Shown in pieces: positions 9,102 to 18,371 of a stretch of DNA of 64,000 bases; the first letter of the stretch is position 1, and each line of letters starts with the position of its first letter. The stretch spans positions 1 to 64,000 of the forward strand of contig CANRMA010000004.1 of the NCBI GenBank assembly GCA_947631625.1, given 5' to 3'. Source of the stretch: an uncultured Lachnospiraceae bacterium. GTDB taxonomy: Bacteria; Bacillota; Clostridia; Lachnospirales; Lachnospiraceae. A program made the position numbers and the translations under genes. The notes under the pieces were generated by a model that saw nothing but the letters and a program-made list of their open reading frames with translations, searched no databases and had not been told where the DNA came from.

Positions 9102-10883
9102 ATGATATCTGTTATATTGATATGGCTGTATATGATAGTGACCACTTTCCTGTTGGGATACGGGATTTTGGCAGGTATTACTTATCTGTGTCCTTATCGT
9201 ATTAAAAAAAAGAGCAGCTACATTATGTGTGGTTTTGCCGGGGCAGCCGTTTATGCACAGTTTTTCAGTATATTTGCGCCGGTGGGGCTTATGGCGAATC
9301 TTATAATGTCGGGCATATGCCTGCTTATCGCCGTGGCGGGAAGAAAGCGTCTGATCAAAGAACTGCATGGCTTAGTGAACCGTAAAGGGATATTGCTGTT
9401 GTGTCTGTTTGTATTATATGCATACGGAACCTCGAGGGGAATCATTCACTACGATACGGGTTTGTATCATGCACAGAGTATACGTTGGATAGAAGAGTAC
9501 GGAGTGGTTAAGGGGCTTGGCAACCTGCATTGCAGACTGGCTTACAACAGCGCTTCTTTTGCGCTGTCGGCGCTATATAGCATGGCTTTTATAAACGGCC
9601 GGTCATATCATGCGGCGGCGGGTTTTTTAGCGCTTATCGTTGCCTCGGTGTGTCTGGAAATATTCGGAGCCGTCAGAAGAAAGTGTGTAAAAGTCTCGGA
9701 TCTTGCAAGGGTTATGGGGCTGTACTATCTTTTTAATATATTCGATGAAATGATATCGCCGGCTTCGGACTATTTTATGGTGCTGACGGCGTTTTATATC
9801 ATTATACGTTTTCTCGATCTGTTGGAAGCGAAGGAAGACAATGTTTGTCCGTATTCGCTTTTATGTGTGCTTGGAGTATTTCTTATGACGGTAAAGCTTT
9901 CGGCGGCGTTGATCATTTTGCTTGTGGCCAAGCCTGCCGTTATGCTCATTAAGGATAAAAAATGGAAGGAAATTTTGCTTTTTATTTCTTTGGGTATAGT
10001 GACGGCAGCGCCATACCTGATAAGGAATGTTATGATTTCGGGTTGGCTTGTGTATCCTTTTACAGATATTGACCTGTTTAATGTGGACTGGAAGATACCT
10101 TGGGATATCGCATCATATGACGCAAAGGAGATACAGGTATGGGGAAGGGGTTACAGCGATGTCGGCGCGTATGACAGGTCAATAGGAGACTGGCTGCCGG
10201 AATGGTTTGGCAACATAGGCGGATTGGACAGACTGTTGGTGGTCGCAGCCTTTATGGGAGTTGGCGTATTTTTGATAAGAATTGTATGCAGTGTCGTACA
10301 TGAGACCGCAAAATCAGTCAGCGTCAAAAGACCGTTTAAAGCCTCAGCCATATTGGACAGATTTATAGTGGAAGGCGTAGTGTCGCTTTCGTTTTTATTT
10401 TGGATCGTGACGTCTCCGCTGATGCGTTATGGTTGTGTGTATGTTTATCTTACGGCGGCGGTGGTATGGGGAAACGTATATATAGAAATATTACAATACC
10501 TGAACGTATGCCCTTACGATTCCGGAACAGATACTAAGAAAACAGGTTTTAATGATACGGGCAGAATTTTGCAGAAAACGTATGCGGCCTGTGCGGGAAG
10601 AGTTATTCAGATATTGTGTATAGCGGTCACAGGTCTTTTTTTACTGTATAAAACGGCTGCGTTTGTAAAGGAACAGGCGGCGGCTTATGTGAATGATTTC
10701 TGGCTGTGTCAGAAGGATTATGAGAATTATGATACGCTTAGTTATGAAATAGACGGATATACGTTTTATTATCCGGTCAACGGAGACAGAACAGGTTATG
10801 AGAGTTTCCCGTCTTCACCGGCCAGGGCGAAGATGCGTCTGCGCGGGGATAAAATAGAAGACGGTTTTTATTATGCAGAGTGA
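9102..10883 (+). CDS. multi-TM membrane protein, likely GT-C-type glycosyltransferase
   Basis: 593 aa with many hydrophobic segments; embedded in glycan genes. Confidence 0.6.
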   Translation: MISVILIWLYMIVTTFLLGYGILAGITYLCPYRIKKKSSYIMCGFAGAAVYAQFFSIFAPVGLMANLIMSGICLLIAVAGRKRLIKELHGLVNRKGILLLCLFVLYAYGTSRGIIHYDTGLYHAQSIRWIEEYGVVKGLGNLHCRLAYNSASFALSALYSMAFINGRSYHAAAGFLALIVASVCLEIFGAVRRKCVKVSDLARVMGLYYLFNIFDEMISPASDYFMVLTAFYIIIRFLDLLEAKEDNVCPYSLLCVLGVFLMTVKLSAALIILLVAKPAVMLIKDKKWKEILLFISLGIVTAAPYLIRNVMISGWLVYPFTDIDLFNVDWKIPWDIASYDAKEIQVWGRGYSDVGAYDRSIGDWLPEWFGNIGGLDRLLVVAAFMGVGVFLIRIVCSVVHETAKSVSVKRPFKASAILDRFIVEGVVSLSFLFWIVTSPLMRYGCVYVYLTAAVVWGNVYIEILQYLNVCPYDSGTDTKKTGFNDTGRILQKTYAACAGRVIQILCIAVTGLFLLYKTAAFVKEQAAAYVNDFWLCQKDYENYDTLSYEIDGYTFYYPVNGDRTGYESFPSSPARAKMRLRGDKIEDGFYYAE

Positions 10884-10898
10884 AAGGAAAATACGGAC

Positions 10899-11840
10899 AT
10901 GAATAAGACAGATAAGATTTATGTGGCAGGGCACAGAGGTCTTGTGGGGAGCGCTATTGTGCGTAATTTAAGATCCAAGGGTTATGATAATTTGATAGGC
11001 AGGACGCATAGCGAGTTAGATTTAACTAACCAGTTGGCCGTCAGAGAGTTTTTTGAAAAAGAAAAGCCTGATATAGTTGTGTTGGCGGCAGCTAAGGTGG
11101 GGGGAATAAATGCGAATAATACCACCCCTGCGGAATTTGCTTATGAAAACATGCAGATTCAGTGCAATGTGATCAAGTGCTGTCATGATTATAAAGTAAA
11201 AAAGCTGTTGTTTTTGGGAAGTACCTGCATATATCCCAAGATGGCGCCGCAGCCTATACCGGAGGATGCGCTTTTAACGGGGCCGCTTGAAGATACGAAT
11301 GAGGCTTATGCTATTGCCAAGATCGCGGGGCTTGAGATGTGTAAGTTTTTTAAGCGTCAGTATGGTGATGATTTTATCAGCTGTATGCCGACAAATTTGT
11401 ATGGAGCCTACGATAATTATGATCTGCAGGGTTCGCATGTAATGCCCGCGATGATCCGTAAATTCCATGAGGCTAAGGTAAATAATGCGCCGAGTGTGGA
11501 ACTCTGGGGGACAGGCGCTCCGCTCAGGGAATTTCTGTATGTGGATGATATGGCCGACGCCTGCGTATTTTTATTGGAGAATTACAGCGGGGAGTGTCAT
11601 GTTAATATAGGAACAGGAAAGGAAGTAACGATCCGCGAGCTTGCCCTGCTTGTCAAAGAAACCGTGGGATATGAGGGCGAGATAGTCTGGAATAAAGAAA
11701 TGCCGGACGGTACGCCGCGTAAACTGACTGATGTAAGTTTTCTTCATAAGCTTGGGTGGACGCATAAAGTAGAGTTGGAAGAAGGCGTGAAGCTTGCCTA
11801 TGACTGGTTCAGGGAAAATGTTGATAAGGCAAGATTATGA
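10899..11840 (+). CDS. fcl: GDP-L-fucose synthase
   Basis: '[16 protein letters not shown]', '[12 protein letters not shown]', '[17 protein letters not shown]', '[24 protein letters not shown]'. Confidence 0.95.
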   Translation: MNKTDKIYVAGHRGLVGSAIVRNLRSKGYDNLIGRTHSELDLTNQLAVREFFEKEKPDIVVLAAAKVGGINANNTTPAEFAYENMQIQCNVIKCCHDYKVKKLLFLGSTCIYPKMAPQPIPEDALLTGPLEDTNEAYAIAKIAGLEMCKFFKRQYGDDFISCMPTNLYGAYDNYDLQGSHVMPAMIRKFHEAKVNNAPSVELWGTGAPLREFLYVDDMADACVFLLENYSGECHVNIGTGKEVTIRELALLVKETVGYEGEIVWNKEMPDGTPRKLTDVSFLHKLGWTHKVELEEGVKLAYDWFRENVDKARL

Positions 11841-11887
11841 TAATGTGAATATGAATTTTGGCAGAATGTATTGATAATATATAATAG

Positions 11888-12090
11888 GCAATTGCGAAAC
11901 CATGATATACGTTATCGAGATTGTACAAATTTAACAAAACCTTGCAGGCACGCTTGCGCTGCATTGAGCCTTACAGCGGTACTAAGGCTGCAAAATACGC
12001 AGCCTAAGAACCGGTAGGCTCAGAGCGCCTGCAATGGTGTTTGTTAAATATGTACAATCAATATACGTTGAGAGAGAGTTTTGCAAACGT
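11888..12090 (+). repeat. ~200-bp long-palindrome (foldback) element, copy 1
   Basis: Outer arms ATTGCGAAAC... / ...GTTTTGCAA form an imperfect inverted repeat (shared GATTGTACA.ATTTAACAAA..TTGCAGGC); apical hairpin AGGCTGC-AAAATAC-GCAGCCT. Confidence 0.88.
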
Positions 12091-12119
12091 CTAAATAATA
12101 TATAATAAAGAAAGGCACG

Positions 12120-13199
12120 GTGATCAAGATTAAAACATACGGTGTTATTATGGCAGGAGGCGGCGGAACGCGTTTTTGGCCGCTTAGCAGAAAGGAACTG
12201 CCTAAGCAGCTGCTCAATCTGACTGGCAGGGATCTGATGGTAAATGAAACCATTGACAGACTTGAAGGCAATGTCAATAAAGAAGATATTTTTGTGGTGA
12301 CCAATGTTACGCAGGCCGGTTTAATGCTTGAGGCGACGGAGGGCAGGATCAGAGCGGATCATGTGCTTGCGGAGCCTGCGGCAAGGAATACGGCGGCATG
12401 CATAGGTTATGCGGCTATGGAGATACTTAAGAAATACGGCGACGGCATAATGTGCATACTTCCGTCGGATCATTATATAAAAAAGACCGATGTATATAAA
12501 AAAGTCATAGGCGATGCGATACGTGTGGCTGACGAGACAGACGCGCTTGTTACCATAGGTATACAGCCGACATTTCCGTCCACGGGTTACGGCTATATCT
12601 GCCATGATGAAGATAAATCGGGCGATTGTTATTATGATGTAAAGCAGTTTGTGGAAAAACCTGATTTAAAGACGGCTAAAGAATATGTGTTGTCCGGTAA
12701 ATATCTGTGGAACAGCGGGATGTTTATCTGGAAAGCGTCTGTTATCATACGCTATTTCGAGAAACTTCTGCCGGATGTATATGACTGTTTAAAAAAGATA
12801 GGCGAGGCCATGAATACCGAGAGGGAGAAAGAAGTGATAAATGGAGTTTATCCTGTGATCCCTAAGATTTCGATCGATTATGGCATTATGGAGCGGGCCG
12901 ATAAAGCGCTTGTTTTGGAAGGTGATTTCGGTTGGAGCGATGTGGGAAGTTGGGATGCGTTGGAGGCGCTGTATGATAAGGACGATCATGGAAATATAAC
13001 TTATGGCGAGCAGGTACACATAGATACTCATGACTGTATAATTTATGCCAAGGACAAATTGGTTACCACAATAGGGCTTGAAAATATGGTCGTGGTAGAA
13101 ACCGAAGATGCCGTGCTTGTATGCGATAAGAGCAGAGTACAGGAGGTAAAGAAGATCGTAGAAGCTTTAGAGGAAGGTAATAAACAAGAGTATCTTTAA
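12120..13199 (+). CDS. manC: mannose-1-phosphate guanylyltransferase
   Basis: 'VIMAGGGGTRFWPLSRKELPKQLL', 'FVEKPDLKTA', 'WNSGMFIWKAS', 'GDFGWSDVGSWDAL'; GTG start. Confidence 0.93.
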   Translation: MIKIKTYGVIMAGGGGTRFWPLSRKELPKQLLNLTGRDLMVNETIDRLEGNVNKEDIFVVTNVTQAGLMLEATEGRIRADHVLAEPAARNTAACIGYAAMEILKKYGDGIMCILPSDHYIKKTDVYKKVIGDAIRVADETDALVTIGIQPTFPSTGYGYICHDEDKSGDCYYDVKQFVEKPDLKTAKEYVLSGKYLWNSGMFIWKASVIIRYFEKLLPDVYDCLKKIGEAMNTEREKEVINGVYPVIPKISIDYGIMERADKALVLEGDFGWSDVGSWDALEALYDKDDHGNITYGEQVHIDTHDCIIYAKDKLVTTIGLENMVVVETEDAVLVCDKSRVQEVKKIVEALEEGNKQEYL

Positions 13200-13368
13200 C
13201 ATAAAAACGAACATAAAAAGCCGATATAACAATCATTGTGGCAAGGAATAATTATAAAGAAGTAAATATAACGATACAGCGATAATTTATGCGATGACTT
13301 ACAGTTTACAGAATTTGTCACTTTATGATATCATTTTTCCAGGAAATACAGTAAAGGGGAATGATATA

Positions 13369-13746
13369 ATGGATGTTAATACGTTGGTGAAACCGGAGAC
13401 TGAAAGGGTTATTTCAAGTCTTATGTTGGAGCTTGGCATACCGGCGCATCTGAGAGGTTATCTGTATCTGAGGACGGCGGTCATTATGTGCGTTGAAGAT
13501 ATGGAACTTATCGGAAGCGTGACTAAGCTGTTGTATCCGGACTTGGCTAAGAAATATATGACCACTGACCAGAAGATAGAAAGAGCGATAAGGAATGCGA
13601 TAGAAGTTTCGTGGGAGAGGGGAAATGCGGAGTTGTTTGAGAAGTTGTTCGGCTATGACAACACCGGAGGACACAGCCGTCCTACCAACAGCGAATATAT
13701 CGCATCGGTTGCGGATTACGTCAGATTGGAAGAAGGTTATGTCTGA
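13369..13746 (+). CDS. orphan Spo0A C-terminal DNA-binding domain protein (no receiver domain)
   Basis: 'LELGIPAHLRGYLYLRTAVIMCVEDMELIGSVTKLLYPDLAKKYMTTDQKIERAIRNAIEVSWERGN...LFGY...RPTNSEYIASVADYVRLE' matches the Spo0A C-terminal domain; ORF has no REC domain. Confidence 0.9.
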   Translation: MDVNTLVKPETERVISSLMLELGIPAHLRGYLYLRTAVIMCVEDMELIGSVTKLLYPDLAKKYMTTDQKIERAIRNAIEVSWERGNAELFEKLFGYDNTGGHSRPTNSEYIASVADYVRLEEGYV

Positions 13747-13783
13747 TAAGGTAAACGGGAAAGTAAAAGCAGGATAAAAAGGG

Positions 13784-13821
13784 AGAGATGTATATATCGG
13801 TATATATCTCTTTCTTTTTTT
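13784..13821 (+). terminator. Rho-independent terminator
   Basis: AGAGATGTATATA-TCGG-TATATATCTCT then TTCTTTTTTT. Confidence 0.85.
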
Positions 13822-13886
13822 GCGTAATCGTGTTAAAATATTTAGAATAAGCAGTGTAAAATCAGGATAAATGGGAGCAGATTATA

Positions 13887-14816
13887 ATGGATTTATTAAG
13901 CGTCATAGTACCCTGTTATAATGAAGAGGAAAATATAGCTGATTTTTATAATGAGCTGTTAAAAAATGAGGCTTATTTTAAGGATAAGGGTATAGATTTC
14001 GAAATCCTTTATATTGATGACGGTTCTAAGGACAAGACTGTGGAAGAGGTAAAGAAACTGCGGACGGGTGATGAAAGGGTGCATCTTTTGTCTTTCTCAA
14101 GGAACTTCGGCAAAGAGGCCGCGATATATGCAGGACTTAAGAAGTCGAAGGGAGCGTATGTGGTTTTGATGGACGCGGATCTGCAGGATCCGCCGTCGCT
14201 GCTTCCGCAGATGTATTCATATATAGAGCAGGGATATGATTCGGTGGCGACCAGAAGGGTAAGCAGAAAAGGCGAGCCTAAGATACGTTCCTTTTTTGCA
14301 AGACTTTTTTATCGTCTTATGAATAAAATATCCCGCACCGAGATAGTGGACGGGGCCAGGGATTACCGCTTAATGACCAGACAGGTGGTTGACGCCATTC
14401 TTGAGATGACGGAGTATAACCGTTTCACCAAAGGCATATTCGGTTGGGTGGGCTATGAGACCAAATGGTTGGAGTATGAAAATATAGAGAGAAACAAGGG
14501 GGAGACCAAGTGGTCTTTCTGGAAACTTTTTTTGTATTCGATCGAGGGTATCACGGCCTTTTCTACCGTACCGCTTGCCATAGCTTCGGTTATGGGAGTG
14601 CTGTTCTGTCTGGTTGCGTTCCTTTTGATAGTGGTGACGATAGTGCGTAAACTTTTGTTCGGAGATCCGACTTCAGGTTGGCCTTCTCTGGTATGTATAA
14701 TCTCGCTTGTGGGCGGCGTTCAGTTGTTTTGTCTCGGCATAGTGGGGCAATACTTATCAAAGACTTATATGGAAGTTAAGAGAAGACCTGTATATCTTAT
14801 TAAAGAGGATATCTGA
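13887..14816 (+). CDS. GT2 glycosyltransferase, GtrB/polyprenyl-phosphate sugar synthase-like
   Basis: 'LLSVIVPCYNEEENI', 'YIDDGSKDKT', 'MDADLQDPP', two C-terminal TM segments. Confidence 0.88.
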   Translation: MDLLSVIVPCYNEEENIADFYNELLKNEAYFKDKGIDFEILYIDDGSKDKTVEEVKKLRTGDERVHLLSFSRNFGKEAAIYAGLKKSKGAYVVLMDADLQDPPSLLPQMYSYIEQGYDSVATRRVSRKGEPKIRSFFARLFYRLMNKISRTEIVDGARDYRLMTRQVVDAILEMTEYNRFTKGIFGWVGYETKWLEYENIERNKGETKWSFWKLFLYSIEGITAFSTVPLAIASVMGVLFCLVAFLLIVVTIVRKLLFGDPTSGWPSLVCIISLVGGVQLFCLGIVGQYLSKTYMEVKRRPVYLIKEDI

Positions 14817-15634
14817 TGGAAGATAAGGTAAGCATAATCGTGCCGGTTTATAGGGCGGAGTCTTATATAACCGATACGATCAAAATGGTAAGAGAGCAGA
14901 CTTATAAAAACTGGGAGCTTATTCTGGTTGACGATGCGTCTGACGATAAAAGCGCGGAACTTATACGAAAGGTGATAGATGAGGCCTCGGCTGAAGCGGA
15001 GTCTGTGAATACGGCTGAAGGAGTCTGTTTAAAGGCGGCGTTTTCCAAGACCGGGCAGATAATCTTAATAAGCAAAAATAAAAATGAGGGAGCCGCCGCA
15101 GCCAGAAATACCGGAATAGGTTTGGCGCAGGGCAGATACATTGCGTTTCTGGATGCTGATGACGTCTGGTTTCCCAACAAACTTGAAAAAGAGTTGGCTT
15201 TTATAAAAGAAAAAGAAGCCGCTTTCGCATTTACCGCTTATGAATTCGGTGACGAGCAGGCCAAAGGGCTTGGTAAGGTAGTTAAAGTTCCCGAGGAACT
15301 TGGGTACAAAAAAGCGTTGACCAGAACGGTCATTTTTACGTCAACGGTAATGTTTGATATGGACAGGATAAAAAAAGAGCAGATCCTGATGCCGGCAGTG
15401 GAAAGCGAAGATACGGCTGCGTGGTGGAAAATCCTAAGGTCAGGATATACTGCCTACGGTCTTAATGAAGTGCTTGTTATATACAGACGGCCTAAGAAAA
15501 GTCTTTCTTCCAATAAATTTAAAGCGATGAAAAGAATCTGGTCTCTGTATAGAAAGGAAGAAAGATTGACTGTTCCGGTCAGTGCCTTTTGCTTTTGTTT
15601 ATGGGCGGCGCGGGCTACGCTCAGACGGCTTTAG
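14816..15634 (+). CDS. GT2 family glycosyltransferase
   Basis: 'VSIIVPVYRAESYI', 'VDDASDDKS', 'FLDADDVWFPNKLEKEL'. Confidence 0.88.
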   Translation: MEDKVSIIVPVYRAESYITDTIKMVREQTYKNWELILVDDASDDKSAELIRKVIDEASAEAESVNTAEGVCLKAAFSKTGQIILISKNKNEGAAAARNTGIGLAQGRYIAFLDADDVWFPNKLEKELAFIKEKEAAFAFTAYEFGDEQAKGLGKVVKVPEELGYKKALTRTVIFTSTVMFDMDRIKKEQILMPAVESEDTAAWWKILRSGYTAYGLNEVLVIYRRPKKSLSSNKFKAMKRIWSLYRKEERLTVPVSAFCFCLWAARATLRRL

Positions 15635-15717
15635 GATGAAGAAGAAAGACCGACGGAAAATGGCGGGTGAGACTGATCGGGCTAAATAGGAGAAAACTCA
15701 CAAATGAGGTGGTTTGA

Positions 15718-17088
15718 GTGAAGCGGATAGATTCTATAAAAAGACTTATCATATTGCAGCTTTCATCTATCGGACTTATTCTGCAGACGGGAGTTTATGC
15801 ATATTATTGGTTTACGGCGTACTATCCGTTCCTGCATATGCACCGTCGGCTGAATTTTTACCGTTGGGGCCATGTGCTCATGTTCTTTCTGTATTTTGTG
15901 CTGTTGTTTTTCTTCTCTAGCACGTACGGCGGTCTGAAGATCGGATATTTAAAGCCGGTTGAAGTTTATTTCTCGCAGCTTTTTTCACTTGCGGCGGTGA
16001 ATGTGTTTTCTTATCTGCAGCTTTCGGCTATGGCCAACTGGCTGGCGGACGCAAGGCCTATCGCCAAGACCATGCTTATACAGATCGTGTTGTCCGGTAT
16101 ATGGGTATATATATGCAACCTCTTTTATCATAAGGCGTTTCCCCCCAGGGAGCTTTTGTTCATTCATGGGGAACGTCCGATCGACGATATCGTGAGTAAG
16201 TTCAATTCCAGAAAGGACAAGTATGCCATTACCGGTTTTATAAACATAAGCGAAGGTATGGAGGCTGTCAAGAAGAAGACCGCAGAGGGTTATGGAGCGG
16301 TAGTGCTTTGGGATATCCCTACGGTGGACAGAAACGAGCTTTTAAAATACTGTTACAGTAGATCCATGCGTGTATACATGATGCCGAAAATCTCTGATGT
16401 TCTGGTCAAGGGTTCGGATCAGCTTCATTTATTTGACACGCCTATTCTTTTAACAAGAGAATATGCAATGAAGATAGAGCAGAGAGTTGTAAAAAGGCTG
16501 ATAGATATAGTGTGCGCGCTTATATTGCTTATACTTGCATCTCCTTTTATGCTGCTTACCGCATTGGCCATAAAGCTGTATGACGGAGGACCTGTTTTTT
16601 ACAAACAGATCCGCTGTACAAGGGACTCAAAAGAATTTTATATACTTAAATTCCGCAGTATGAGAGTGGATGCGGAGAAAGACGGCGTGGCAAGGCTTGC
16701 GGCCAAAAACGACTCCCGCATCACGCCCGTGGGGAAATTTATCAGAGCGGTCAGGATAGATGAACTTCCTCAGCTTATAAATATCTTAAAGGGAGATATG
16801 TCCTTTATAGGACCGAGACCGGAGCGCCCTGAGATCATAGCGCAGTATATGGAAGAAATGCCGGAGTTTGCCCTGCGTATGAAAGTAAAGGCGGGTCTTG
16901 CGGGTTATGCGCAGGTATACGGAAAATATAATACAACTCCGTACGATAAGTTAAAACTGGATTTAACTTATATAGAGAATTATTCCGTGTGGCTGGATCT
17001 GAAACTTATGCTGCTTACACTCAAGATATTGTTTAAGCCTGAGAGCACCGAGGGCGTGGACGGCAGCCAGACGACGGCGAAGAAATGA
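15718..17088 (+). CDS. exopolysaccharide polyprenyl glycosylphosphotransferase (initiating sugar transferase)
   Basis: N-terminal TM region; 'KRLIDIVCALILLILASPFM', 'YKQIRCTRDSKEFYILKFRSM', 'RIDELPQLINILKGDMSFIGPRPERPE'; GTG start. Confidence 0.92.
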   Translation: MKRIDSIKRLIILQLSSIGLILQTGVYAYYWFTAYYPFLHMHRRLNFYRWGHVLMFFLYFVLLFFFSSTYGGLKIGYLKPVEVYFSQLFSLAAVNVFSYLQLSAMANWLADARPIAKTMLIQIVLSGIWVYICNLFYHKAFPPRELLFIHGERPIDDIVSKFNSRKDKYAITGFINISEGMEAVKKKTAEGYGAVVLWDIPTVDRNELLKYCYSRSMRVYMMPKISDVLVKGSDQLHLFDTPILLTREYAMKIEQRVVKRLIDIVCALILLILASPFMLLTALAIKLYDGGPVFYKQIRCTRDSKEFYILKFRSMRVDAEKDGVARLAAKNDSRITPVGKFIRAVRIDELPQLINILKGDMSFIGPRPERPEIIAQYMEEMPEFALRMKVKAGLAGYAQVYGKYNTTPYDKLKLDLTYIENYSVWLDLKLMLLTLKILFKPESTEGVDGSQTTAKK

Positions 17089-17177
17089 GTTCCGTAGCCG
17101 CCTATATATTCTACGTTGTAAATGAGCGGTTCATAAACGTCTATAAATATCATAAAAGATGGGAGTGCTTATTTGTA

Positions 17178-18371
17178 ATGAAATACGGAAACGAGGGCAT
17201 GGACATAAAGAAGCTGCTGATCTTTTTGCTGCGCAGGTTTTATATTGTGGCGTTGGCAGCGGCAGCAGGGGCTTTGATCGGGGGAGGACTGTATATTCTT
17301 CATAATGTCGCGCTTGCAGGCAACAGGGAGTATCAGGCGCAGTCAAAAGCCTATCTGGATTTTGCTCCTGATGAGACCGGTGAGGCATATCAGTATTATA
17401 ACGGTTATACATGGAACGATCTTATGTCTACGGATTTGATACTGGACAGGACCATGAGTTATCTGCCCGACGGTTACAGTGAGGAAGAGGTGGTTTCGGC
17501 TACTCTGGCTGAAATTATTTCAGATGTCCGTCTGCTTACCGTCACGATCACAACTCCGGATATGGAACGGACCGCGCAGATTCTTGAGGCTACGGATAAG
17601 GCTCTGGTGGAGTTGGGTGAGAAGGAAAAAGAGTTTACCGGGATTGAGATTATTAAGGAGACTGAACCGAAGTTATTGGTGGCGGACGACAGGCTTTTGC
17701 AGGCTGTGCTTGTGGGGACCGTGTTGGCGCTTGCATTTGCGCTTATCGGCATGGCGCTTTTTTATGTGTTGGACGACAGGATATATGTGCCGATGGATTT
17801 AAGAGGAGTTACGGATATTGCGTTTGCGGGCTTTTCTTTCAGCGGGGCGGTTTATGAAGGAACGGACGGGGCTAAAGAGCCGGATGCAAACATGCAGGAG
17901 AAACCGGACGAGACTAAGGAGCCGAATGCAAAGACGCAGGAGAAACCGTACGGCATTAAGGAGCCGAATGCAAAGGCACAGAAAAAATCGGCAAAACTGA
18001 AAGAAAGATTACAAAGCGATACGGAAAGCAATATCAGGGCGCTCACTTTAAGATATGGCGGGCTTGAAAGAGTTGAACTGAAAAAAGCCGATATTAAAGA
18101 AGATTGGATTAAAGAAAATCAGATTAAAGAAAATCAGGTTAAAGAAAATCAGATTGAAGAAGATCGGATTAAGGAAGATCAGGTTAATGAAGCTGAGATC
18201 AAGAATGCCGGGCTTAAAGCCGTTCTTCTGGTCATTCCGTACGGGGGGCTTGACAGGGCGTCTCTCGAGTACGGGCTTGAACGGCTTTCTTTGAGACAGC
18301 GCCGGGTTGCCGGAATTATTATAGAAGACGCCGATATGAGGTTTATGAGATGGTATTACAATCACCTTTAA
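17178..18371 (+). CDS. Wzz/CapA-like polysaccharide chain-length regulator with repeat-rich C-terminal extension
   Basis: N-terminal TM 'FYIVALAAAAGALIGGGLYIL', periplasmic region, second TM 'LLQAVLVGTVLALAFALIGMALFYVLDD'; then tandem repeats and a tail 'KAVLLVIPYGGLDRASLEYGLERLSLRQRRVAGIIIED'. Confidence 0.7.
   Translation: MKYGNEGMDIKKLLIFLLRRFYIVALAAAAGALIGGGLYILHNVALAGNREYQAQSKAYLDFAPDETGEAYQYYNGYTWNDLMSTDLILDRTMSYLPDGYSEEEVVSATLAEIISDVRLLTVTITTPDMERTAQILEATDKALVELGEKEKEFTGIEIIKETEPKLLVADDRLLQAVLVGTVLALAFALIGMALFYVLDDRIYVPMDLRGVTDIAFAGFSFSGAVYEGTDGAKEPDANMQEKPDETKEPNAKTQEKPYGIKEPNAKAQKKSAKLKERLQSDTESNIRALTLRYGGLERVELKKADIKEDWIKENQIKENQVKENQIEEDRIKEDQVNEAEIKNAGLKAVLLVIPYGGLDRASLEYGLERLSLRQRRVAGIIIEDADMRFMRWYYNHL
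17874..17999 (+). repeat. 3 x 42-nt in-frame tandem repeat within the Wzz-like CDS
   Basis: Units encode KEPDANMQEKPDET / KEPNAKTQEKPYGI / KEPNAKAQKKSAKL. Confidence 0.88.
18093..18197 (+). repeat. 7 x 15-nt in-frame tandem repeat within the Wzz-like CDS
   Basis: Units encode IKEDW-IKENQ-IKENQ-VKENQ-IEEDR-IKEDQ-VNEAE. Confidence 0.9.

Noticed and set aside
18093-18197. Pentapeptide-repeat (A(D/N)LXX) domain
   Set aside because: Units are IKENQ/IKEDQ; the family consensus is not met. Treated as a charged tandem-repeat linker.
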